A stretch of 34,660 nt of DNA, taken from NCBI GenBank assembly GCA_036169815.1, contig JAVHOA010000086.1, forward strand, positions 1 to 34,660, read 5' to 3'. This DNA comes from Hydrocurvibacter sp036169815. Lineage in GTDB: Bacteria > Campylobacterota > Campylobacteria > Campylobacterales > Sulfurimonadaceae. Below are positions 23,002 through 29,944 of this stretch, one piece after another. A program made the position numbers and the translations under genes. Position 1 is the stretch's first letter; every line of letters starts with the position of its first letter. The notes beneath the pieces were generated by a model. The model was given only the letters and a program-made list of their open reading frames with translations. It did not search any database and had not been told where the DNA came from.

Positions 23002-25047
23002 ATGATGATGTTAAAACCTTTACTAATCGAAATCGGCGTTGAAGAGCTTCCAGCGGTTCCACTTTTAAAAGAGTTACAAAATATTGAGAAAAAATGGTTT
23101 AAAGTTTTAGAGCAAAACGCGCTTGCATGTGAGTTTGAATTTTACTACACACCACGGCGTTTAGTGCTTTGGCATAGAGAGTTTCAACTAACCCAAGCCA
23201 ATAGCGAAGAAGAGTTTTTTGGCGCACCGATTGCTATGGCATACAAAGATGGCCAAGCAACTCAAGCAGCATTGGGTTTTGCAAAAAAATGTGGCGTTGC
23301 AGTGGGCGAACTAGGCACAGCGCACAAAGGTGGCAAAGAGGTGCTTTACTTTAAGCAAGCCAAAAAAGGGCGTCCATCAGCGCAGATACTTCCTGCCATG
23401 ATAGAAGAGTGGATTAAATCGCTTGATTTTGGAAAATCTATGCGTTGGGGAAGTGCGCAAGAGAGCTTTATCCGTCCGATTCGCTGGGTCAATGTGATGT
23501 TAGATGATGCGCTTGTGGAGTTTAGCCTTTTTGATGTGCTATCTAGCAAACAAACTTTTGTGCATCGTATTAGCTCTTTTGAGGTGAAAAATGTCTCTTG
23601 CGCGCATGAATATTTTGAAATGCTTAAAAATGGTGCGGTGACACTCTATCCAGATGAGCGAAAAACCAATATCTTAGCACAGTTTCAAACGCTCCAAGCA
23701 GAGCAAAATATTCAAATCGAGATAGACGCGGATTTGCTTGATGAAGTTGTCGCTATTACAGAGCATCCAACAGCTTTGGTTGGAAGTTTTGATGCTCAGT
23801 TTTTACGTCTGCCTCCTGAAGTCATCATCACTTCTATGAAGGAGCATCAACGTTATTTTCCAGTGTTTCAAGATGGTAAATTGCTCAATAAATTTGTCGT
23901 TGTCTCCAATGCTCTGTGTGATGATTATTCAAAAGTTGTGGAAGGAAATGAGCGAGTGTTACGCCCAAGACTCTCTGATGCACTCTTCTTTTATGACAAT
24001 GACCTTAAGCGTGGCTTAACCATAGATGGTTTGCAAAAAGTTACTTTTATGGATGGACTTGGAAGCTTAAAAGAGAAAATAGAGCGAGAAGGAATCATCG
24101 CAAAAGCACTGTTTAGTCTGTATAAAGAGCAGATAAAAGGTGATGCACATGAGAATGAAGCAATTATAAATCGTGCGATTGCTTTAGCAAAAGCGGATTT
24201 GATGAGCGAAATGGTGTATGAGTTTACCGAGCTTCAAGGTTTGATGGGTTCTTATTACGCACTCGCTTTGGGCGAAAAAGAGGAGGTGGCTTTGGCCATC
24301 AAAGAGCAGTATCTTCCACTTGGAGAAGAGAGCACACTTCCATCTACACCGCTGAGTGCCATTGTTGCTATGGCGATTAAGCTTGATACACTTTTGGGTC
24401 TTTTTAGTATTGAGCAAATTCCAACTGGTTCGCGAGATCCTTTTGCACTCCGCCGAGCGGTCAATGGAATCATCCGTATCGTCAATGAATATGGTTTTAC
24501 TTTTGATATAAAAGCAACACTACAAACGCTTACATGTAACTATAAAAGCTTTGATATCGCAAAACTTGAGAGTTTCTTTATTGAGCGCATCAAACAGTTT
24601 TATAAAGTAAATCCTTCTATCATAGAAGCGGTTCTAGTGACAGGCGAGCGTGAACTTTTAGCACTTGGCAAAAAGATAGATGCGGTAAACAATATGGTGC
24701 AAAGCGAGAGTTTTTCTCAAGTCGTTTCGACGTTCAAACGCCTTGCAAATATCACAAAAGATATGGATCTAACACAAGAACTTTCAGTCAATCCAGCGCT
24801 TTTTGAAGATGATGCAGAGCATGAACTCTTTGGTGCCTATATGGCGGTTTTAGCAGGAACATATCCAAGTTACATTGAAGAACTGGACGCACTTTTAGAG
24901 CTCAAACCCCAGCTAGATAGCTTTTTTGAACACGTTATGGTCAATGCCGAGAATCACCATGTAAGAGAAAATAGAAAATCACTTATCGCGCTGATTTATA
25001 AAAGCTTTTTGCATATCGCAGATATTAAAGAGATATCTGCTTCTTAG
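23002..25047 (+). CDS. glyS: glycine--tRNA ligase beta subunit
   Basis: A 681-residue beta subunit of the bacterial alpha2beta2 glycyl-tRNA synthetase. Typical segments are PLLIEIGVEELPAVPLLKEL at the start, RPIRWVNVML, FLRLPPEVIITSMKEHQRYF, VVEGNERVLRPRLSDALFFY and the C-terminal anticodon-binding part with PTGSRDPFALRRAVNGIIRI. The beta subunit binds the tRNA; the catalytic alpha subunit (glyQ) is not in this window. Three consecutive ATG codons (23002, 23005, 23008) make the exact start ambiguous; the GAG just upstream fits 23008 best. The next gene follows after eight bases. A palindrome copy at 24530-24539 encodes LTCN. Confidence 0.97.
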   Translation: MMMLKPLLIEIGVEELPAVPLLKELQNIEKKWFKVLEQNALACEFEFYYTPRRLVLWHREFQLTQANSEEEFFGAPIAMAYKDGQATQAALGFAKKCGVAVGELGTAHKGGKEVLYFKQAKKGRPSAQILPAMIEEWIKSLDFGKSMRWGSAQESFIRPIRWVNVMLDDALVEFSLFDVLSSKQTFVHRISSFEVKNVSCAHEYFEMLKNGAVTLYPDERKTNILAQFQTLQAEQNIQIEIDADLLDEVVAITEHPTALVGSFDAQFLRLPPEVIITSMKEHQRYFPVFQDGKLLNKFVVVSNALCDDYSKVVEGNERVLRPRLSDALFFYDNDLKRGLTIDGLQKVTFMDGLGSLKEKIEREGIIAKALFSLYKEQIKGDAHENEAIINRAIALAKADLMSEMVYEFTELQGLMGSYYALALGEKEEVALAIKEQYLPLGEESTLPSTPLSAIVAMAIKLDTLLGLFSIEQIPTGSRDPFALRRAVNGIIRIVNEYGFTFDIKATLQTLTCNYKSFDIAKLESFFIERIKQFYKVNPSIIEAVLVTGERELLALGKKIDAVNNMVQSESFSQVVSTFKRLANITKDMDLTQELSVNPALFEDDAEHELFGAYMAVLAGTYPSYIEELDALLELKPQLDSFFEHVMVNAENHHVRENRKSLIALIYKSFLHIADIKEISAS

Positions 25048-25055
25048 GATTTGCT

Positions 25056-26141
25056 TTGTATGACGTAGCCGTTATTGGTGCTGGGATTAATGGGTGTTGT
25101 GTGGCTTACTGCTTGGCACGCGCTGGAAAAAGGGTGGCTCTTTTTGATAAAGAGGGAATCGCTCGTGGCGGCAGCGGTGCGGCTGGGGCTTTTATCTCTC
25201 CGAAATTTTCCAAAGCGGGCGAACTCAAAGAGTTGATAGAAAAATCCTATCTTTTTTCTCTTGATTTTTATGCTACAAATTTTCCAAATTCACTTCAAAA
25301 AGCACCACTTTTGCATATTGCCAAAGATGTACTCGATACGCAACGGCTTTGCTCATTTAAAGAAAATACCACTCTAGCTATCGGACATGTTCCCTTACAT
25401 GTAACAGCATCACTCACACAAAAAGCACAAGAGAGTGAGCAAGTGTATCTTTTAGAGGGCGGCGTTGTGGACGCTGTACGTGTTTGTCAGGCTATGGCGC
25501 AGGAATGCGATGTTTTTGTCAAAGAGATAAAAGCGCTTGTGTGGGAAGATGGAAGCTATGCAATCGGCGATATCAAAGCTTCGTCCGTTGTTTTAGCGTG
25601 CGGAGCTTATGCACCAATTATCAAAGAACCCTATATCAAGCTTCGCGGCATTTGGGGTCATCGCATCGATATTAGTACCTCTTCGCGTACCGAGGCTACC
25701 ATGCACCATTATGTTTCCATCTCCAAATGCAGTGATGGCAAAATGGCAATTGGTGCGACCCACAATGTGCATTACCATCCCCAAAAAAACAGCGAACCTT
25801 ATGATATTGCAGCGGGCAGAGCGGAGCTTTTAGAAAAAGCGAGCAAGACCTTAAATCTCAAAGATGTCCAAATTTTAAAAGATTATACAGGGCTTCGCAG
25901 TGGTTCAAACGATTATCTGCCCATCATTGGCAAGATGATTGATGCGACAACTCTAGCCGCCAAACCGATTTTTTATCCAAATCTCACTATGATCAATGGT
26001 TCAGGCGGCTATGGTTTTGTACTCGCACCCTACATCGCAAAACAGTTGTGCGATTTTATAGTAGATGGCAAAGAGATTGAGAGTTTTTTGACACCGCTTC
26101 GGTTTTACAAACGCTATCTCAAAACACAATCACACACTTGA
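25056..26141 (+). CDS. FAD-dependent oxidoreductase resembling the MnmC oxidase domain
   Basis: A 361-residue DAO-type flavoenzyme. The FAD motif is VAVIGAGINGCCVAYCLARA (4-23), then an acidic strand end VALFDKEG and GSGAAGAFISPKF. The C-terminal FAD segment is TGLRSGSNDYLPIIG followed by INGSGGYGFVLAPYIAKQL. The order RSxxxDxLPxIG then GxxGxxxAPxxA is close to the FAD domain of MnmC, which removes the carboxymethyl group from cmnm5(s2)U34 in tRNA. The methyltransferase half of MnmC is absent here. A glycine oxidase or D-amino-acid dehydrogenase role is the alternative. It starts with TTG, with AGGA six bases upstream, eight bases after glyS. A palindrome copy at 25395-25404 encodes LHV. Confidence 0.75.
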   Translation: MYDVAVIGAGINGCCVAYCLARAGKRVALFDKEGIARGGSGAAGAFISPKFSKAGELKELIEKSYLFSLDFYATNFPNSLQKAPLLHIAKDVLDTQRLCSFKENTTLAIGHVPLHVTASLTQKAQESEQVYLLEGGVVDAVRVCQAMAQECDVFVKEIKALVWEDGSYAIGDIKASSVVLACGAYAPIIKEPYIKLRGIWGHRIDISTSSRTEATMHHYVSISKCSDGKMAIGATHNVHYHPQKNSEPYDIAAGRAELLEKASKTLNLKDVQILKDYTGLRSGSNDYLPIIGKMIDATTLAAKPIFYPNLTMINGSGGYGFVLAPYIAKQLCDFIVDGKEIESFLTPLRFYKRYLKTQSHT

Positions 26142-26181
26142 AGTAGTTGAAACTCTCCATAAATACAACATTAGTATGAAA

Positions 26182-26265
26182 AATCTAGGAGCACCTAAAG
26201 AATTATCTCGTTACAATCACAAAACAATAAAAGAGTGCAGATTCTCCTAAAAAAGGTGTTAGATT
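26182..26265 (+). promoter_or_regulatory. possible hemH leader structure covering the ribosome site
   Basis: In the 122-base gap before hemH, AATCTA (26182-26187) and CACC (26192-26195) can pair with TAGATT (26260-26265) and GGTG (26255-26258), which hold the ribosome site and the first bases of the start codon. A competing pair is TAGGAG (26186-26191) with CTCCTA (26244-26249). The two pairings share TAGGAG bases and exclude each other. This is a hand-read pairing only. Confidence 0.3.
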
Positions 26266-27217
26266 GAAGAAAGAAGCCATTATACTACTTAATATGGGAG
26301 GACCAAACAACCTCAATGAAGTGGAGCTTTTTTTAAAAAATATGTTTAGTGATTCAAATATATTGACTATGAAAAGTAGCTTGCTGAGAGCTTTTGTGGG
26401 TGGGATGATTACTTTCTTGAGAACAGAATCTTCTCAAGAGATTTATAGAAAACTTGGTGGAAAATCGCCGATTGTGGATTTGACAAAAGAGATTGTTGCA
26501 CAGCTCCAAGAGATTGTAGGAGATGGTGTACTAGTGGATTTTGTGATGCGCTATACGCCTCCATTTGCTCCTCAAATCATAGAGAAACTCAAAGCACAAA
26601 ATATTACAAAAATCTTCCTAATTCCCATGTATCCACACTACTCAACAACAACAACAAAATCCTCTTTAGATGATTTTTATGAAGCCTTACATGCTAGCAG
26701 GCTTGATGCAACGGTGGTTGAAATCAAACACTATTTTGAAAATCAAAACTATAACAGAGCCGTTGTTGAGCGTATCAAAGAAGCGATGGAGAGTGCATCT
26801 TATGAAGATTTTGATCTTATTTTTTCCGCACATGGCTTGCCACAAAAGATTATCAATGCGGGTGATCCCTACCAAAGCCATATAGAAAAAAATGTCGCAC
26901 TTTTAAAAAATATGCTCCAGCTCCATGGGATGAACTTTCATGCTGTGCATATCGCTTACCAGTCCAAGGTGGGACCGATGAAGTGGCTTGAACCCTCTCT
27001 TGGCGAGAAGTTAAAAACCATTCGCAACAGAGGCGTCGTCATCTATCCGATTGCTTTTACAGTGGACAACTCTGAGACCGATTATGAGCTTTCTATTGAG
27101 TATAAAGAGGTCGCAGAGGAGCTTGGTTTTAAAAACTATAAAGTGTGCAGATGTGTCAATAGCCATCCGCTTTTTATGGATGCTTTAGCTGAGATTTATG
27201 AAAAGATGAAGGTATGA
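26264..27217 (+). CDS. hemH: ferrochelatase
   Basis: A 317-residue enzyme that inserts ferrous iron into protoporphyrin IX, the last step of protoheme synthesis. Family hallmarks are LLNMGGPNNLNEVELFLKNM at the start, MRYTPPFAPQIIEKLKAQ, PMYPHYSTTTTKSSLDDF, the catalytic-histidine region LIFSAHGLPQKIINAGDPY, and TVDNSETDYELSIEYKEVAE near the end. It starts at TTG 26264 with a GGTG five bases upstream; no ATG is available nearby. The stop overlaps the HAD phosphatase start by ATGA (27214-27217). Ferrochelatase at the inner membrane face would feed the many c- and b-type cytochromes usual in such respiratory bacteria. Confidence 0.97.
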   Translation: MKKEAIILLNMGGPNNLNEVELFLKNMFSDSNILTMKSSLLRAFVGGMITFLRTESSQEIYRKLGGKSPIVDLTKEIVAQLQEIVGDGVLVDFVMRYTPPFAPQIIEKLKAQNITKIFLIPMYPHYSTTTTKSSLDDFYEALHASRLDATVVEIKHYFENQNYNRAVVERIKEAMESASYEDFDLIFSAHGLPQKIINAGDPYQSHIEKNVALLKNMLQLHGMNFHAVHIAYQSKVGPMKWLEPSLGEKLKTIRNRGVVIYPIAFTVDNSETDYELSIEYKEVAEELGFKNYKVCRCVNSHPLFMDALAEIYEKMKV

Positions 27218-27852
27218 AAATAGTTATTTTTGATATGGATGGCACGCTCATCGATAGTAAAAAAGATATTACATCTACAATCAATCATGTGCGAAAAATG
27301 CACCACAACTTGCCTCCGCTTGAGGAAGCATTTGTTGTTGAAGTCATCAATATGCCTGTACGCAATTTGCCTGAACTGTTGTATGGCACACCTATGTATC
27401 TCAAAGAAGATAGAACACTTTTCGAAGAACATTACTATGAAGAGTGTATCAAAAATACCTATTTATATGATGGCGTTGGACAGATTTTAGAGGAGTTAAA
27501 AGCCTTACATGTAAGGCTCAATGTTGCTACAAACGCACCAACACTCTTTGCAAAAAGGATGCTCTCACACTTACATGTAAGCCATCTTTTTGATGCAATT
27601 ATTGGAGCCGATACCGCAGGCGCTTCAAAACCCGATCCTAAAATGCTCTCACTCATTTTAGAGCAATACAGTGGCACCTTTACAAAAGAGAAAGCATGGA
27701 TGGTGGGAGACAACTCCAAAGATATAGAAGCAGCAAAAAGAGTCTCAATCTCCTCCATTTTTGCAACATGGGGATTTAGTCCTCAGGGCGAAGCCGATTT
27801 TATCGCACAGCATCCCTCATGCGTTTTAGATATCATAAGAAAAATAGGATAA
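27214..27852 (+). CDS. HAD-superfamily phosphatase (phosphoglycolate phosphatase-like)
   Basis: A 212-residue HAD hydrolase with all four motifs: IFDMDGTLIDS (nucleophile D7 and D9), NVATNAPTLF (motif II), GASKPDPKML (motif III lysine) and WMVGDNSKDIEAAK (motif IV). A helical cap of the type found in phosphoglycolate phosphatase and PpaX lies between motifs I and II. The substrate cannot be assigned. It is translationally coupled to hemH by a 4-base overlap. Two exact palindrome copies, 66 bases apart (27505 and 27571), encode KALHVRL and SHLHVSH; the first is embedded in an 18-bp perfect inverted repeat. Confidence 0.88.
   Translation: MKIVIFDMDGTLIDSKKDITSTINHVRKMHHNLPPLEEAFVVEVINMPVRNLPELLYGTPMYLKEDRTLFEEHYYEECIKNTYLYDGVGQILEELKALHVRLNVATNAPTLFAKRMLSHLHVSHLFDAIIGADTAGASKPDPKMLSLILEQYSGTFTKEKAWMVGDNSKDIEAAKRVSISSIFATWGFSPQGEADFIAQHPSCVLDIIRKIG
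27501..27580. repeat. two exact palindrome copies 66 bp apart, the first within 18-bp perfect symmetry
   Basis: AGCCTTACATGTAAGGCT (27501-27518) is self-complementary over 18 bases. A second CTTACATGTAAG occupies 27570-27581. This is the closest pair in the window and both lie inside the HAD phosphatase gene. Confidence 0.9.
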
Positions 27853-27892
27853 AATAACCCAATATTTCCAAAAAGCCACAAAGGAGCGTGTC

Positions 27893-29113
27893 ATGTTTGC
27901 GATGGATCTGCTAAGTGCTTATGTTTTGATGGCACTTTTATTTTTGCGACAGATGAGTATCTCAAAGCATTCTAATAAAATCAATTATGCTCCTCTCATC
28001 CTCAGTATTGGCGCACTTTTTGCGATTATCCATTTTATTTTGTATATTCAAGAAGACAATTTTGTAGAAGTTTTAAAACAGAGTGCTTCTTCCATCCTTC
28101 TCTCACTTTTTTTATATATGATTGTCAATGTAATCAATCAAGCACAAAAAAATGAAGAGGAGCAGAGCAAGCGAGAGTTTTCCTCCTCTTTGGCATCTAA
28201 AATATCGCAGATGAAAGAGTACATTGATGTTTTAGAAGATAAAGTCGCGCAGATGCGAGAGGATGAAAATCTCACGCTCTTTAAAATCCGTGAAGATATC
28301 AAAAATGATCTTCTAGCACAAAAGCATATTCAAGAGAATCAAGTAACATTTATGCAACAGCTTGAAGTTGTTTTAGTGCGTCAAAACGAAGTGGTTAAAA
28401 CCCTCCAACAACTCCCAGAGCTTGATCAAGTGATGCACAATCATATTGATCTGTTGCGTATTGCTGAACAAGATCACTTTAACCGCATCAAAAAAGCGTT
28501 TGATCAGGCAGATGATAACCGATGCAATCTCAAAGAGGAGATTGCCGATGTCAAAGAGGAGATGCACCAGCTCAAATCTCTCTCGCAAGATGTCGCACAA
28601 AAAATTATCGATGCCACACTCGCAGAGCTCTCGGACGTAACACTAGCGTTTCAAAAACAGCTCAACACCCTTCGTGCGCAGAGTGAGGGCGTCTCCACTT
28701 CACTTTTTGAGGGAGAAAATATCCTCTCAAGTGCACGCTCAAAAAGTGAGATGCTTTTAAAACAGATTGTTCTCTCTTTAAACAACATGAAAACAGTTGA
28801 AGAGAACACCCGCATGCTCTCATCTGTTTATCTTCCTATTAAAAATCTTTTGAGTGAGATTGAGTTTATCAAAGCAGATTATCAAAGCGCGTACCAAGAG
28901 CTAGGAGTGCTTGCCAAAAACTTTGTTGTAACTGAAAAAGAGCAACTCCAAGTGATGAGAGAACGGGTGGAGGAACTGAGTGAAAAACTTGTCGAAAAGA
29001 TAGATGCTTCTCTTGAAAAACTCCATTCTCACTACCACATCGCTTCTAGTGAACTCTCTCCAACAGTGAGTGAACTCTCCAAAAAAGCAAAATTAAGTCT
29101 GTATGAAGAGTAG
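27893..29113 (+). CDS. membrane-anchored coiled-coil protein of unknown function
   Basis: A 406-residue protein. Three hydrophobic segments occupy the first 85 residues (about 4-18, 33-52 and 67-84). A long, mostly helical cytoplasmic part follows, with heptad-like patterns (about 88-150, 195-270 and 310-390) rich in Glu, Lys, Gln and Leu. No catalytic motif is recognised. The layout of a few membrane helices plus a long coiled tail recalls scaffold or tether proteins and, superficially, MotA/ExbB-tail proteins, but no MotA/TolQ signature is visible. The ATG at 27893 has a strong AAGGAG. A possible -10 (TAAAAT, 27850-27855) lies at the end of the HAD gene. Function unknown. Confidence 0.75.
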   Translation: MFAMDLLSAYVLMALLFLRQMSISKHSNKINYAPLILSIGALFAIIHFILYIQEDNFVEVLKQSASSILLSLFLYMIVNVINQAQKNEEEQSKREFSSSLASKISQMKEYIDVLEDKVAQMREDENLTLFKIREDIKNDLLAQKHIQENQVTFMQQLEVVLVRQNEVVKTLQQLPELDQVMHNHIDLLRIAEQDHFNRIKKAFDQADDNRCNLKEEIADVKEEMHQLKSLSQDVAQKIIDATLAELSDVTLAFQKQLNTLRAQSEGVSTSLFEGENILSSARSKSEMLLKQIVLSLNNMKTVEENTRMLSSVYLPIKNLLSEIEFIKADYQSAYQELGVLAKNFVVTEKEQLQVMRERVEELSEKLVEKIDASLEKLHSHYHIASSELSPTVSELSKKAKLSLYEE

Positions 29114-29152
29114 TTTTGGTGCAACTTTTAGTCTGTTATTTGGCAAGTTTGC

Positions 29153-29158
29153 TATAAT
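29153..29158 (+). promoter_or_regulatory. extended -10 box for the DUF695/transporter/dgkA operon
   Basis: TATAAT preceded by TGC (TGCTATAAT), 21 bases before the ATG at 29180, giving a short leader with an AGAGAG ribosome site. Confidence 0.6.
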
Positions 29159-29179
29159 CCCATCAAAAAAAAGAGAGTT

Positions 29180-29944
29180 ATGAGAGAGTTTTATACACAG
29201 GTCGAAGATGGCCATTTAGTAAAAATAGAAGTTGAACTGCAAGCTGAACAAAATATTATGGATATGGCTATTTATCCGTGGCTTTATACTGTGTTTATCA
29301 AGCTCAAATCACCACAAGCAAATGGTTTAGCCGATGAAGATGAAGAGGATTTTTTATACGAGTGTAAAGATAGACTTGCGCTCAAACTCGAAGAGAAAGA
29401 AAAAGCGGTCTATGTAGGTTCAAAAATCACAGATGGCTGGTTTGAAATCTACTTTTATCTTGAAGATCCAAAGGGTGTTGAAAACAAGACAAAAGATCTC
29501 ATCGGTGCCTTTGGCTACAAATATGAGAGCAATTCCGTCAAAGATAAAAAATGGAATTTGTATGAAGTCACCCTCACTCCAAGTGCAAAACAGCTCCACC
29601 ATATTCAAAGCAGGCAGATTATAGAAGAGTTGCTAGAAGAGGACGATAATCTTACAAAACCCCGCGAAGTTGAGCATTATATTCTGTTTCAAACAGCCTC
29701 ACTGCGTGAAAAGTTTCTAGAGGCTTTCGATACACTCACACCAAATGAAGCACTAAGCTTTACATGTAAGGGTGATTTTGAGCGCGAAGAGGAGGAATAC
29801 AGTTATGGTGTAGCCCTTGGCGTGGTGCAAACACTCGAGCAAGAAAAAATGGACACCATCACCGATACCCTTATGGATTTTTGTACGACACATCATGGGT
29901 ATTATGAGGGTTGGAGCACCTCTTTAGCGGATGAGCAGCATTGA
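29180..29944 (+). CDS. DUF695 protein with C-terminal RraB-like domain
   Basis: A 254-residue acidic protein with two parts. Residues 1-140 match the DUF695 pattern (YTQVEDGHLVKIEVELQ, YPWLYTVFIKLKSPQANGL, VYVGSKITDGWFEIYFYLED). Residues 165-254 resemble RraB, the RNase E-binding regulator: a YILFQTASLREKFLEAF strand-helix, VALGVVQTLEQEKMDTITDT, and the ending HHGYYEGWST, similar to the family's GxYDGWE end. If real, the second domain would suggest contact with an RNA or RNase partner, but Campylobacterota generally lack RNase E, so the target would differ. The stop overlaps the transporter gene start by four bases. A palindrome copy at 29760-29769 encodes FTCK. Confidence 0.72.
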   Translation: MREFYTQVEDGHLVKIEVELQAEQNIMDMAIYPWLYTVFIKLKSPQANGLADEDEEDFLYECKDRLALKLEEKEKAVYVGSKITDGWFEIYFYLEDPKGVENKTKDLIGAFGYKYESNSVKDKKWNLYEVTLTPSAKQLHHIQSRQIIEELLEEDDNLTKPREVEHYILFQTASLREKFLEAFDTLTPNEALSFTCKGDFEREEEEYSYGVALGVVQTLEQEKMDTITDTLMDFCTTHHGYYEGWSTSLADEQH

